Positions 33,550-43,652 are shown, counted from the stretch's first letter. The stretch: DNA of 64,000 nt from Flavobacterium denitrificans DSM 15936 (GCF_000425445.1 NZ_KE384379.1:1-64000); one strand, 5' to 3'. Made by a program: numbers and translations. The notes: generated by a model not told the origin, from the letters alone.

Positions 33550-35814
33550 TTAAGCTTTTCCAGCCGCAATTAAATTTAATGCAGAACCTGCAACAAACCA
33601 GCCAATTTGACCTTCATTGTAAGTATGGTTTGCCAAAATAATATCTTTTGCACCATTTGAATGAACAAATTCTAATGTCAACGGTTTTCCTGGCGCAAAT
33701 TCTGTTAAATCTAAGAAGTTGATTGTATCATCTTCCTGAATTTTATCATAATCAGCTTCGTTCGCAAAAGTCAATCCTAAAAGACCTTGTTTTTTAAGGT
33801 TTGTTTCGTGGATACGAGCAAAAGATTTTACTAGTACTGCTTTAACACCCAAGAAACGTGGCTCCATTGCAGCATGCTCACGAGAAGAACCTTCACCATA
33901 ATTGTGATCTCCAACTACGATAGACGGAACTCCAGCCGCTTTGTACGCACGAGCAACCGCAGGAACAGCATCATACTGACCTGTTAATTGATTTTTAACC
34001 GAATTTGTTTTTTGATTATAAGCATTTACAGCCCCAATCAACATATTATTTGAAATATTATCCAAATGTCCACGGAAACGCAACCAAGGTCCAGCCATAG
34101 AAATATGATCCGTTGTACATTTTCCGAATGCTTTGATCAACAATTTAGCACCTGTGATATTTTTTCCATCCCATGCATCAAAAGGAGCTAATAATTGCAA
34201 ACGTTCTGAAGTAGGATTTACTACAACTGTAACACCAGAACCATCTTCAGCCGGAGCCTGGAATCCTGGATCCTCTGCATAGAAGCCTTTAGAAGGAAGC
34301 TCGTCTCCTGTTGGAGCATCTAGCATAACTTCTTCGCCTTCTTCATTGATTAGTTTATCCGTTAACGGATTAAAACTTAAATCACCTGCAATAGCTAAAG
34401 CTGTTACCAATTCTGGAGACCCTACGAAAGCTAAAGTATTTGGGTTACCATCTGCACGTTTTGAAAAGTTACGATTGAAAGAATGTACAATTGTGTTTCT
34501 TTCTTCTTTTTCTGCTCCTTCTCTATCCCACATACCGATACATGGTCCGCAGGCATTTGCAAAAACAGTTGCTCCAATTTTATGGAAAGTATCAATAAAA
34601 CCATCTCTTTCGATAGTAGAACGTACAACTTCAGAACCTGGAGTGATTGTAAACTGTGATTTTGTTTTTAGATTTTTATCAGCAACTTGTCTTGCCAATG
34701 AAGCAGCACGCGAAATATCTTCATAAGAAGAGTTGGTACAAGAACCAATTAAACCAACCTGAATTTGTAATGGCCAGTTGTTTTTAATTGCTTCTTCTTT
34801 CATTTTAGAAATTGGAGTAGCTAAATCTGGAGTGAAAGGTCCGTTTAAATGTGGCTCTAATGTAGATAAGTTAATTTCGATAACCTGATCAAAATATTGC
34901 TCCGGATTTGCATATACTTCTGGGTCTCCAGTTAAGTAAGAAGCTACTTTATCCGCAGCATCTGCAACATCTGCTCTGTTTGTAGAACGAAGATAACGGC
35001 TCATCGAATCATCATAACCAAAAGTTGAAGTTGTTGCTCCAATTTCAGCTCCCATATTACAAATCGTACCTTTACCAGTACAAGACATTGCCGTTGCACC
35101 TTCTCCAAAATATTCTACAATTGCACCAGTACCACCTTTTACTGTAAGAATACCGGCAACTTTAAGGATAACATCTTTAGGAGCCGTCCAACCTGATAAT
35201 TTACCAGTCAATTTAACTCCAATAAGTTTAGGAAATTTAAGCTCCCAAGCCATTCCAGACATAACATCTACAGCATCTGCTCCACCAACACCAATAGCCA
35301 CCATCCCTAAACCTCCTGCATTTACAGTGTGAGAATCGGTACCAATCATCATTCCGCCTGGAAATGCATAATTTTCAAGCACTACTTGGTGAATAATTCC
35401 AGCTCCTGGTTTCCAGAAACCAATTCCGTATTTATTCGAAACCGAAGACAAAAAGTCAAAAACTTCATTACTTTGTGTTTTTGCTCTAGCCAAATCGGTT
35501 ACAGCATCGACTTTTGCCTGAATCAAGTGATCACAGTGAACTGTCGTTGGAACTGCTACTTTAGATTTTCCAGCATGCATAAATTGCAATAATGCCATTT
35601 GTGCAGTCGCATCTTGACAAGCTACACGATCCGGTGCGAAGTCAACATAATCAACTCCTCTTCCAAACGCCTTTGTTGGATTTCCATCCCAAAGGTGATT
35701 GTATAAAATTTTCTCCGTCAAAGTAAGCGGACGACCAACAATCTCACGAGCTTTGTCAACGCGGCCCGGCATGTTTTCGTACACTTTTTTGATCATTTCA
35801 ATATCAAAAGCCAT
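33550..35814 (-). CDS. Aconitate hydratase, mitochondrial-like family
   Basis: This 754-residue enzyme interconverts citrate and isocitrate in the TCA cycle through a [4Fe-4S] cluster. The sequence resembles mitochondrial aconitase ([44 protein letters not shown]). The three cluster cysteines lie in [10 protein letters not shown] and ACGPCIGM, and the C-terminal swivelling domain has [15 protein letters not shown]. It begins 124 bp downstream of the acnB stop codon and is separated from it by a terminator, so it probably has its own promoter. Two different aconitases side by side suggest differential use. Confidence 0.95.
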   Translation of the reverse strand: MAFDIEMIKKVYENMPGRVDKAREIVGRPLTLTEKILYNHLWDGNPTKAFGRGVDYVDFAPDRVACQDATAQMALLQFMHAGKSKVAVPTTVHCDHLIQAKVDAVTDLARAKTQSNEVFDFLSSVSNKYGIGFWKPGAGIIHQVVLENYAFPGGMMIGTDSHTVNAGGLGMVAIGVGGADAVDVMSGMAWELKFPKLIGVKLTGKLSGWTAPKDVILKVAGILTVKGGTGAIVEYFGEGATAMSCTGKGTICNMGAEIGATTSTFGYDDSMSRYLRSTNRADVADAADKVASYLTGDPEVYANPEQYFDQVIEINLSTLEPHLNGPFTPDLATPISKMKEEAIKNNWPLQIQVGLIGSCTNSSYEDISRAASLARQVADKNLKTKSQFTITPGSEVVRSTIERDGFIDTFHKIGATVFANACGPCIGMWDREGAEKEERNTIVHSFNRNFSKRADGNPNTLAFVGSPELVTALAIAGDLSFNPLTDKLINEEGEEVMLDAPTGDELPSKGFYAEDPGFQAPAEDGSGVTVVVNPTSERLQLLAPFDAWDGKNITGAKLLIKAFGKCTTDHISMAGPWLRFRGHLDNISNNMLIGAVNAYNQKTNSVKNQLTGQYDAVPAVARAYKAAGVPSIVVGDHNYGEGSSREHAAMEPRFLGVKAVLVKSFARIHETNLKKQGLLGLTFANEADYDKIQEDDTINFLDLTEFAPGKPLTLEFVHSNGAKDIILANHTYNEGQIGWFVAGSALNLIAAGKA

Positions 35815-35879
35815 AGATTTTCTTGTTTTTATTATTGTTTTTTGAACATCACAAGATACAAAAAATAGAACAATTATTA

Positions 35880-35912
35880 CAAAAAAAGCCCGAGTTTTAT
35901 GACTCGGGCTTT
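35880..35912 (-). terminator. Intrinsic terminator after acnB
   Basis: On the minus strand AAAGCCCGAGT pairs with ACTCGGGCTTT and ends in a T-run. It lies between the two aconitase genes. Confidence 0.85.
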
Positions 35913-35938
35913 GAAAATATTATTAAATAATCTCTCGA

Positions 35939-38710
35939 TTACATAACTAATTGTTTGTTAGAAGGCGCAAACTTCGTTAAGTTGATTCCATCAACTGCAG
36001 CAGTGTATTCTTCGATTGTTGGAGTTCTACCTAAAATTGTTGAAAGAACGACAACCGGAGTAGAAGAAAGCAATGATTCACCTTTTTTACCTTCAGCATC
36101 TTCTACAACTCTTCCTTGGAATAAACGTGTTGAAGTAGCCATTACAGTATCTCCTTTAGCCGCTTTTTCTTGGTTACCCATACAAAGGTTACATCCAGGA
36201 CGCTCTAAGTACAACATATTCTCGTATTCTGTACGAGCAGCACCTTTTGGAGCGTTATCGTCAAATTCGAAACCTGAATATCTTTGCAAAACTTCCCAAT
36301 CGCCTTCAGCTTTCAATTCATCTACGATGTTGTAAGTTGGAGGAGCAACTACAAGAGGAGCATTAAATTCAACTTTTCCTGTTTGTGCCTCAACGTTTTT
36401 CAACATTTGAGCAAGGATTTTCATATCTCCTTTGTGAACCATACAAGAACCAATAAATCCAAGATCTACTTTTTTCTCTCCACCATAGAAAGATAATGGT
36501 CTGATAGTATCGTGAGTATAACGCTTAGAAACATCTTTATTATTTACGTCTGGGTCAGCAATCATTGGCTCAGCGATTTGATCCAAATCTACTACAACTT
36601 CAGCATAATATTTAGCATTTGCATCTGGAGTTAAAGCCGGTTTTTCACCAGATTTAATTTCAGCAATTCTCTTATCAGCTTTGTTGATTAAGCCTTGAAG
36701 AACTTGTCTGTCATTATCCATTCCTTTATTGATCATGATTTGGATTCTGCCTTTTGCAATTTCCAATGATTCGATCAAAGTATCATCTTCTGAAATACAG
36801 ATAGAAGCTTTAGCTTTCATCTCAGCAGTCCAGTCTGTAAATGTAAACGCTTGGTCAGCAGTAAGAGTTCCAATGTGAACCTCAATGATTCTTCCTTGGA
36901 ATACGTTCTCACCATTGAATTGTTTAAGCATTTGCGCTTGTGTAGCGTGAACCACATCACGGAAATCCATATACCCTTTCATATCTCCTTTGAAAGTCAC
37001 TTTTACAGATTCTGGAATTGGCATAGAAGCCTCTCCCGTAGCTAATGCAAGAGCAACAGTTCCTGAGTCAGCGCCAAAAGCAACACCTTTAGACATTCTC
37101 GTATGAGAGTCACCACCGATAATGATTGCCCATTCGTCGATTGTAATATCATTAAGTACTTTATGGATAACATCAGTCATTGAGTGGTAAACACCTTTAG
37201 GGTCACGAGCTGTGATCAAACCAAAGTTGTTCATGAACTTCATCAATTTAGGAATATTAGCCTGAGCTTTTTTATCCCAAACAGAAGCTGTGTGACAACC
37301 AGATTGGTAGGCACCATCAACGATTGGAGAAATAACTGTAGCTGCCATAGACTCTAATTCTTGAGCAGTCATAAGACCTGTAGTATCTTGAGAACCTACA
37401 ATGTTTACTTCTACACGAACGTCAGAACCAGCGTGCAACACTTTTCCTGGAGCAATACCTACTGCATTTTTGTTGAAGATTTTTTCAACTGCAGTTAAAC
37501 CTTGTCCTTCGTTAGAAATTTCTTTAGATGGAGCAAATACAGCAGGAGCCTCAATATCTAAAACTTTTGCAGCAAATGTTTGTAATTTTTTACCAAAAAC
37601 AATTGCATACGATCCTCCAGCTCTAATGAACTCTTTTTTCTGAGGAGTAAATGATCTAGAAATATCGATTAATTCTTGATCACCGTTGTATAATTTTTTA
37701 GTTTGAGTATTGATCGTCAAAACAGTTCCTGTAGCAACAGAATAAGCTTGCTCAAGAATTGGCTCGTTATTTTCGTTCAATACTGGTTTCCCATCTGCAT
37801 CAACTTTTTTAACCCAGTTTTTAAGGTCAATTCCAATACCTCCAGTTACGTCAACTGTAGTAAGGAAAATTGGAGAAATACCATTTGTACCTCCAACAAT
37901 TGGAGCAATATTTACGAAAGGAACATATTCACTAGCTTGTTTTCCTGTCCAAAGCGCCACGTTGTTTACACCTGACATTCTAGAAGAACCAACTCCCATT
38001 GTTCCTTTTTCAGCGATTAACATTACACTTGCATCTGGATGTTTTGCTTGCAATGCTTGAATTTCCTCTTGTGCTTGAGGCGTAATCATACATTTACCGT
38101 GAAGCTCACGATCTGAACGAGAGTGTGCTTGGTTTCCTGGAGACAATAAATCTGTAGAGATATCACCTTCTCCAGCGATATAAGTAACAACTTTAATTTC
38201 TTCAGCTATTTCTGGAAGTTTAGTGAAGAATTCAGCTTTTGCGTAACTTTCAATAATTTCTTTAGCGAATACATTACCCGCTTTGAAAGCTTCTTTCAAA
38301 CGGTCAGTATCTGCATCGTAAAGGAAAACTTGTGTTTTAAGAACGTCTGCGGCTTGTTTTGCAATAGCAGCATCATTTCCTAAAGCTAAATCTAATAACA
38401 CTTCGATTGAAGGTCCACCCTTCATGTGTGATAATAATTCAAAAGCAAAGGCAGGTGTAATCTCTTTTACTACAGATTGACCTAAAATGATTTCTTTTAA
38501 AAACTTTGCTTTTTCACCTGCAGCACTTGTAGTACCCGGTAAAGTATTGTAAATAAAAAACTTAAGAGATTCTTCGCGATTTGCGTTATCAACATCTTTA
38601 ATTTGAGCAATGATTTCACTTAATAATTCAGCTCCATCGATTGGCTTAGGGTGTAGCCCTTGATTTTTTCTTTCTTCAATTTCTTGAAGGTAATCCTGAT
38701 AAATATTCAT
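35939..38710 (-). CDS. acnB: Bifunctional aconitate hydratase 2/2-methylisocitrate dehydratase
   Basis: AcnB converts citrate to isocitrate and can also dehydrate 2-methylcitrate products. The 923-residue protein has the AcnB order, with an N-terminal HEAT-like domain (YLQEIEERKNQGLHPKPIDGAEL), then the swivel domain, then the catalytic domains. Cluster cysteines are in GFIGSCMVHKG and ERPGCNLCMGNQ. I start at 38710 (MNIYQDYLQEIEE), where AcnB begins, rather than 10 codons upstream. A TAAATTTG element lies 27 bp upstream. In other bacteria apo-AcnB also binds mRNA; whether this one does is unknown. Confidence 0.95.
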   Translation of the reverse strand: MNIYQDYLQEIEERKNQGLHPKPIDGAELLSEIIAQIKDVDNANREESLKFFIYNTLPGTTSAAGEKAKFLKEIILGQSVVKEITPAFAFELLSHMKGGPSIEVLLDLALGNDAAIAKQAADVLKTQVFLYDADTDRLKEAFKAGNVFAKEIIESYAKAEFFTKLPEIAEEIKVVTYIAGEGDISTDLLSPGNQAHSRSDRELHGKCMITPQAQEEIQALQAKHPDASVMLIAEKGTMGVGSSRMSGVNNVALWTGKQASEYVPFVNIAPIVGGTNGISPIFLTTVDVTGGIGIDLKNWVKKVDADGKPVLNENNEPILEQAYSVATGTVLTINTQTKKLYNGDQELIDISRSFTPQKKEFIRAGGSYAIVFGKKLQTFAAKVLDIEAPAVFAPSKEISNEGQGLTAVEKIFNKNAVGIAPGKVLHAGSDVRVEVNIVGSQDTTGLMTAQELESMAATVISPIVDGAYQSGCHTASVWDKKAQANIPKLMKFMNNFGLITARDPKGVYHSMTDVIHKVLNDITIDEWAIIIGGDSHTRMSKGVAFGADSGTVALALATGEASMPIPESVKVTFKGDMKGYMDFRDVVHATQAQMLKQFNGENVFQGRIIEVHIGTLTADQAFTFTDWTAEMKAKASICISEDDTLIESLEIAKGRIQIMINKGMDNDRQVLQGLINKADKRIAEIKSGEKPALTPDANAKYYAEVVVDLDQIAEPMIADPDVNNKDVSKRYTHDTIRPLSFYGGEKKVDLGFIGSCMVHKGDMKILAQMLKNVEAQTGKVEFNAPLVVAPPTYNIVDELKAEGDWEVLQRYSGFEFDDNAPKGAARTEYENMLYLERPGCNLCMGNQEKAAKGDTVMATSTRLFQGRVVEDAEGKKGESLLSSTPVVVLSTILGRTPTIEEYTAAVDGINLTKFAPSNKQLVM

Positions 38711-39087
38711 AATAAAAGCGGATTTATTTTTTTGAGGCAAATTTAAACATTAAAGACCATAATTAAAAAAAATTTAATAGAAGTCGTCTTTTCAAAAATT
38801 ATTATTGCTAAAAAACGATTTTCAGTGCTTGTTTTTAACAAAAAATCAATTTTATATTAAAAAAATGAATTATTGGTATTTTAAAATCTTTTCTTTAACA
38901 AAGTCGAAATTTAATGTTACAACGTAAGTACGATTTTACCTCTATTTAGCTAAGAACCTTTCTAAATAACAAATTATAACGTTGTAGTTGTCTTTTTAAA
39001 CGTCATTTCAGCCAATTTTTTAAAAGTCTAAAAAGCAAAAATCCTGATAATAAATTATCAGGATTTTAATAAATCTATTTTATAAAA
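38711..39087. other. AT-rich 377-bp gap before acnB
   Basis: This holds a leftward -7 element TAAATTTG (plus-strand 38738-38745) for acnB and an inverted pair TACAACGT (38918-38925) and ACGTTGTA (38979-38986) of unknown meaning. A terminator for moxR is at 39037-39067. No gene is seen. Confidence 0.55.
39037..39067 (-). terminator. Intrinsic terminator after the MoxR ATPase gene
   Basis: AAAATCCTGATAAT pairs perfectly with ATTATCAGGATTTT around two bases, and the A-run becomes a T-run on the transcribed strand. Confidence 0.85.
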
Positions 39088-40041
39088 TTACATCAGCTTT
39101 TTAATAATAACTTCCTCAGTTATTCCTTCAGCATCTGCTTTATAGTTTTTAATAATTCTGTGTCTCAAAATCCCAACTGCAACTGCTTTTACATCTTCAA
39201 TATCTGGTGAAAATTTTCCATTAAATGCTGCATGCGTTTTTGCTGCCAAAATCAAATTCTGCGAAGCTCTTGGTCCTGCTCCCCAATCTAAATAATTTTT
39301 CACAAAATCATTTGCTAAATTATTATCTGGACGAGTTTTGCTTACCAAAGTCACAGCGTATTCAATAACATTATCAGCAACCGGAATTCTGCGAATCAAA
39401 TGCTGAAAATCAATAATTTCCTGTGCTGAAAACAACGCATTAATTGGTGTTTTAACATCCGATGTCGTGCGTTTTACAACCTGTACTTCTTCTTCAAAAG
39501 TTGGATATTCCAGTTTTATTGCAAACATAAAACGGTCTAACTGCGCTTCTGGCAACGGATATGTTCCTTCTTGCTCAATTGGGTTTTGAGTTGCCAATAC
39601 AAAATATGGCAAATCTAATTTGTAATTATGCCCTGCAATTGTAACCGAACGCTCTTGCATTGCTTCAAGCAAAGCAGCTTGAGTTTTTGGTGGCGTTCTA
39701 TTGATTTCATCGGCTAAAATAATATTAGAAAAAATTGGTCCTTTGATGAATTTAAACTGCCTGTTTTCATCCAGGATCTCACTTCCTAAAATATCAGACG
39801 GCATTAAATCTGGTGTAAACTGAATTCTTTTAAAATCCAATCCTAAAGCTTGAGACAAAGTGTTTATCATTAATGTTTTTGCCAAACCCGGAACTCCAAT
39901 CAGCAAGGCGTGTCCGCCTGAAAAAATGCAAAGTAAAATTTGATCAACAACGGCATCTTGGCCTACAATGATTTTTGCTATTTCTGATTTTAACTCGTTT
40001 CTTTTTTGAACTAAATTATGAATTGCTGTAACGTCAGACAT
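39088..40041 (-). CDS. MoxR-family AAA+ ATPase
   Basis: The 317-residue protein is a MoxR ATPase, a chaperone-like AAA+ protein that usually works with VWA-domain proteins in maturing complexes. Visible motifs are Walker A GVPGLAKT, Walker B ILADEINRTPPKTQAALLEAM and sensor 1 region ATQNPIEQEGTYPLPEAQLDRF, with a C-terminal lid domain. The usual VWA/BatA partners are not next to it. Its start is only about 20 bp after a hairpin with a T-run that follows surA, so its expression may depend on read-through. Confidence 0.9.
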   Translation of the reverse strand: MSDVTAIHNLVQKRNELKSEIAKIIVGQDAVVDQILLCIFSGGHALLIGVPGLAKTLMINTLSQALGLDFKRIQFTPDLMPSDILGSEILDENRQFKFIKGPIFSNIILADEINRTPPKTQAALLEAMQERSVTIAGHNYKLDLPYFVLATQNPIEQEGTYPLPEAQLDRFMFAIKLEYPTFEEEVQVVKRTTSDVKTPINALFSAQEIIDFQHLIRRIPVADNVIEYAVTLVSKTRPDNNLANDFVKNYLDWGAGPRASQNLILAAKTHAAFNGKFSPDIEDVKAVAVGILRHRIIKNYKADAEGITEEVIIKKLM

Positions 40042-40060
40042 TTAAGTATGTTTTTAAATT

Positions 40061-40104
40061 AAAAAAGAGCTAGCTCTATGGTTTCATAAAACTAACTCTT
40101 TTTA
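40061..40104 (-). terminator. Terminator or attenuator between surA and moxR
   Basis: On the minus strand AAAAAGAGTTAG pairs with CTAGCTCTTTTT, followed by a T-run that ends 20 bp before the moxR ATG. No promoter is evident between the hairpin and moxR, so partial read-through from surA is plausible. Confidence 0.65.
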
Positions 40105-40119
40105 TTTATTTTATAAAAA

Positions 40120-41547
40120 TTATTTTTTCAGCCAATTATTAGCAAAATCACATTGTCTGTATTCTCCAATAATTTTAATGTAAGTATCTTTTATCTTAGC
40201 ATCAAACCATTTTGCAATTGCATTGATTTGCTTTTCTTTCAATGCCAAATCCTTAATTTTTGTATAATCTTGAGCATAATCTGCTGTATGATCATTGATT
40301 CTGTTAGTTACCGTAATTATTTTATACGTTTTTTTTCCTTTATCATCTACATTTAAAAGTGGCTGAGAGATTTCAGTGTCTTTCAAGTTTGAAACCTGGC
40401 TGTACAATTGCGGATCCATTTTTGTCAATTCAAAACGTGTGTCTTGCGTATTAGGATTCACTAAAGTTCCTCCATTTGCTCTTGTTTCTTTTTCATCCGA
40501 TTCCGTTCTCGCAGCATCTGCAAAAGAAATTTCTTTGTTTACAATTTTAGTACGAATGTTTGCAAGTCTTTCTTTTGCCTCTTTTAAAGCATTTTCAGAG
40601 ACTGTAGGGGAAATCAAAATATGACGCAATTCAACTTCCTGACCTTTGATTTTATCAACCATAATAATGTGGAAACCAAAATTTGTTTCAAAAGGCTGTG
40701 AAATTTCACCTTCTTGAAGACTAAATGCTACATCTTTAAACTCTTTTACAAAAGGAGTTTTCCTAGTCATTTTATAATAACCTCCGTTTGAAGATGACCC
40801 CGGATCTTGTGAATACAAAACGGCTTTAGTTGCAAAACTTGAACCCTCAATAACATCTTGCCTGATAGCGTTCAATCTGTCGATTACTTTTTGTTTGTCT
40901 TCTTTGGAAACTTTTGGTTCTGCTACAATTTGAGCAACTTCCATTTCAGCTCCAAAGGTTGGCAATTCATCTTTTGGGATCTTTTTGAAGAAATTACGAA
41001 CCTCCTCTGGAGTAATTTCAACATCTTTAACAATTTTATCCCTCATTTCATTAGCAAGTTTTTGCTCTTTCAAGATGTCTGCAAAATAGGTTTTAAATTC
41101 TTCAACAGAACTTTTCTTGTAATATTCTACTACTTTTTCAATATTTCCAACCTGCTTAACCATATAGTTCAAACGGTCTTCCATCATGCCTCTAATCTCG
41201 GCATCACTAACAATGATACTATCCTGAATCGCTTGGTGCGCATATAATTTATCTTCCAAAAGTTTACCCAGCATTTGGCATCTTGTAATACCGTTTACAC
41301 TACCGCCAGACGCTGTAATTTCTAAAAACCCCTTATCAATATCAGAATCTAAAACAATATAATCACCAACGGTCGCAATAATACCGTCAATTTTTTGTCT
41401 TCCGACAGGAACTTCAGCTGGTTTTTGAGCCACAACATCTGGAATAATTTCCTGAGCCGAAATCATTGAGCTGAAAAAAAGTAAAAAACACATTGTCAAT
41501 ACAAGCTTGTAATCAATTGTTTTTAGCTGTAATTTTTTTAATAACAT
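40120..41547 (-). CDS. SurA-like periplasmic peptidyl-prolyl isomerase
   Basis: This 475-residue protein is a SurA-type chaperone for outer-membrane protein assembly. A signal sequence (LVLTMCFLLFFSSMISAQ) precedes a SurA-like N-terminal domain (KIDGIIATVGDYIVLDSDIDK) and two parvulin-type isomerase domains, the first with GGYYKMTRKTPFVKEFKDVAFSL and the second starting at ELRHILISP. Length is close to the family norm. The first ATG adds a short cytoplasmic tail of about 18 residues before the signal sequence; the Met before CFLLFF is an alternative start. Confidence 0.88.
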   Translation of the reverse strand: MLLKKLQLKTIDYKLVLTMCFLLFFSSMISAQEIIPDVVAQKPAEVPVGRQKIDGIIATVGDYIVLDSDIDKGFLEITASGGSVNGITRCQMLGKLLEDKLYAHQAIQDSIIVSDAEIRGMMEDRLNYMVKQVGNIEKVVEYYKKSSVEEFKTYFADILKEQKLANEMRDKIVKDVEITPEEVRNFFKKIPKDELPTFGAEMEVAQIVAEPKVSKEDKQKVIDRLNAIRQDVIEGSSFATKAVLYSQDPGSSSNGGYYKMTRKTPFVKEFKDVAFSLQEGEISQPFETNFGFHIIMVDKIKGQEVELRHILISPTVSENALKEAKERLANIRTKIVNKEISFADAARTESDEKETRANGGTLVNPNTQDTRFELTKMDPQLYSQVSNLKDTEISQPLLNVDDKGKKTYKIITVTNRINDHTADYAQDYTKIKDLALKEKQINAIAKWFDAKIKDTYIKIIGEYRQCDFANNWLKK

Positions 41548-42065
41548 TATTTTAGATTTAATTTAAATGTAAAGATCTTGTTTTAGAATATCCTTTTTAA
41601 AAACTAATAGCTCAATTTGCTTTATTTTAGAGATGAACTTTAAAAGCAGTAAACAATTAAACTCTAGTTATTTTACTTATAACGAACAAAAATAACAATT
41701 CAATTACATAATACAACTATCGCTTATACTATTAACAAAAAATTATAGAGATTGTGCTAAAAATAAAGTATTCAAAAAGTACTTACTGAGTTAATTGAAT
41801 ATCATTTTTCAATACAAAATATTCATCTAAAGGCTTCTTTAAAAAATACTCAACATACTAATTTATAATGATATAAAAAAAACTTTTTAACACTACAACG
41901 TTTTCGCTGTATAACTATTTTTTTTGCAAACACGAATCGAATCAAAAAAACCTACATTCGTAAATAATTAACAATTTAAGAGGGTTTAATTTAAGAATTT
42001 ATTCTTTTTAAAGCTTAAAAATTGCGCAATTACTAACTTTATTAACCATTTTAACCAAATCTATT
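41548..42065. other. AT-rich 518-bp gap between surA and the amylase gene
   Basis: No gene is seen. This must contain divergent promoters. On the amylase side there is an inverted repeat ACAACG-TTTT-CGCTGT (41895-41910). No clear TAnnTTTG element with a matching TTG could be settled. Confidence 0.5.
41895..41910. promoter_or_regulatory. Candidate LacI-like operator upstream of the amylase gene
   Basis: ACAACG-TTTT-CGCTGT is a 16-bp inverted repeat with one mismatch between arms (ACAACG versus ACAGCG). LacI-family regulators often bind sites with a central ACG/CGT symmetry, and maltodextrin genes in Bacteroidota are commonly under such regulators. It lies 155 bp before the start codon. No regulator gene is present in the window. 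Confidence 0.3.
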
Positions 42066-43505
42066 ATGAAAAAACCACAAGCAAAATTTTTGTTTGTGAG
42101 CATGATTACGGCATTATTATGCTCATGCTCACAAAATGACACTCTCGACGCTGATTTAAAAGCTGAAAGTCAACAATTTGAGATTATTAATGTTACACAC
42201 CATGACGGAAAGCCTTTTAGTACAGGTGCAAAATCATCGCTTACAGGGAAATATGTTGACAATCCGGGCGGTGGTGTTATGATGCAGGCCTTTTATTGGG
42301 ATGTTCCTGCCGGCGGAACATGGTGGAATACTGTTAGCGGTAAAGTAACTGCCTGGGGAAATGCAGGAATTGGATCTATCTGGCTACCTCCAGCTTCAAA
42401 AGCTCAAAACGGGGCGTTTTCAATGGGTTATGATCCAACTGATTATTTTGATTTTGGAGATTATAATCAAAATGGAAGTATTGAAACTCGATTTGGATCA
42501 AAAACTGAATTAGTAAATTTGATTACAAATGCACATGCTCAAAACATAAAAGTATATGCCGACATTGTAATCAATCATAACAGCGGCGGGCAATCTGAAG
42601 CGAATCCGTTTACGGGAACCAACACTTGGACAAACTTTACTGGAATTGCATCGGGAAAATTCAAACGTACTTATAATGATTTTTACAAGAACAGTCTTGG
42701 AAATAATGATGAAGGCGCTTTTGGCGGATTTCCAGATTTATGCCATGCTGCTCAAAATGTAAAAGATTGGCTGTGGCTAAGAACAGATGGAGTTGGAAAA
42801 TATTATAAAAACACTATGAAATTCGACGGCTGGAGATTTGATTACGTAAAAGGTTTTGGGCCTTGGGTTGTAAACGCTTGGAATGCTAATGTTGGTGGAT
42901 TTTCTGTTGGCGAATATTGGGATTCAAACGTAAATACATTAGAATGGTGGGCAAATAATGCTAATAGTTCTGTTTTCGATTTTGCGTGCTATTACAAAAT
43001 GAATGATGCTTTTGACGGAAATAATCTTGCTCTTTTGAATGATGACATGATGTGGAAACGAAATCCATACAAGGCCGTGACTTTTGTTACTAATCACGAT
43101 ACAGATGAAATTTGGAGCAAAATGTTAGCTTACTCCTATATATTAACGCATGAAGGATATCCAACTATTTTCTACAGAGACTACGAAGAATGGCTAGACA
43201 AAAATAAATTGAATAATCTAATCTGGATTCACAATAACAAAGCAACCGGAACAACTTCAATTTTATATTCTGATAATGATGAATATGTTGCAAGAAGAAA
43301 TGGATACAACGGAAATCCGGGATTAGTAGTTTACATCAACAACTCAGATGTATGGCAGGAAAGATGGATTCAAACCAACTGGGCTAATACTCAAATTAAA
43401 GATTTTACAGGAAACTCAACTTGGTACCCTACTACTCAAGCAGATAAATGGGTAAAAATACAATGTCCTCCAAAAGGATATTCAATCTGGTCAATTAACC
43501 AGTAA
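42066..43505 (+). CDS. Alpha-amylase lipoprotein, GH13 family resembling archaeal GH13_7 enzymes
   Basis: The 479-residue enzyme should cut internal alpha-1,4 bonds in starch at the cell surface. It has a lipoprotein signal with the lipid-carrying Cys21 (ALLCSCSQ). The GH13 catalytic triad is Asp259 (DGWRFDYVKG), Glu283 (GEYWDS) and Asp345 (FVTNHDTD). Long stretches such as MMQAFYWDVPAGGTWW, MGYDPTDYFDFG and IFYRDYEEWL closely recall the Pyrococcus/Thermococcus amylases, including a Cys in GGFPDLCH. No starch-binding module follows. It is a single gene with its own terminator rather than part of a visible SusCD locus. Confidence 0.93.
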   Translation: MKKPQAKFLFVSMITALLCSCSQNDTLDADLKAESQQFEIINVTHHDGKPFSTGAKSSLTGKYVDNPGGGVMMQAFYWDVPAGGTWWNTVSGKVTAWGNAGIGSIWLPPASKAQNGAFSMGYDPTDYFDFGDYNQNGSIETRFGSKTELVNLITNAHAQNIKVYADIVINHNSGGQSEANPFTGTNTWTNFTGIASGKFKRTYNDFYKNSLGNNDEGAFGGFPDLCHAAQNVKDWLWLRTDGVGKYYKNTMKFDGWRFDYVKGFGPWVVNAWNANVGGFSVGEYWDSNVNTLEWWANNANSSVFDFACYYKMNDAFDGNNLALLNDDMMWKRNPYKAVTFVTNHDTDEIWSKMLAYSYILTHEGYPTIFYRDYEEWLDKNKLNNLIWIHNNKATGTTSILYSDNDEYVARRNGYNGNPGLVVYINNSDVWQERWIQTNWANTQIKDFTGNSTWYPTTQADKWVKIQCPPKGYSIWSINQ

Positions 43506-43523
43506 TTTAAAAAATGACTATTT

Positions 43524-43553
43524 AAGGCTGTTGCAAAACAGCCTTATTTTTTC
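43524..43553 (+). terminator. Intrinsic terminator after the amylase gene
   Basis: AAGGCTGTT pairs with AACAGCCTT and is followed by a short A then six T residues. Confidence 0.85.
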
Positions 43554-43625
43554 TAAAAACTTCCCAACAGGAAAGTCTTCCCAAATTTAAGAACTGAATA
43601 TTTTTAAAAAGCCGTAATTTAATAG

Positions 43626-43633
43626 TACTTTTG
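43626..43633 (+). promoter_or_regulatory. TAnnTTTG promoter element of prfC
   Basis: TACTTTTG followed by CAACC lies 19 bp before the ATG at 43653. The same -7 context appears before the DUF1810 gene. No -33 TTG is obvious at the usual distance. Confidence 0.5.
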
Positions 43634-43652
43634 CAACCTATTTATACAAAAT

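Noticed and set aside
34346-34726. 126-codon plus-strand frame opposite the mitochondrial-type aconitase gene
   Set aside because: It is antisense to the coding frame with the cluster cysteines; open only because of codon bias in the real gene.
40858-41247. 129-codon plus-strand frame opposite surA
   Set aside because: It is fully antisense to a recognisable SurA gene and Phe-rich; no promoter or family support.
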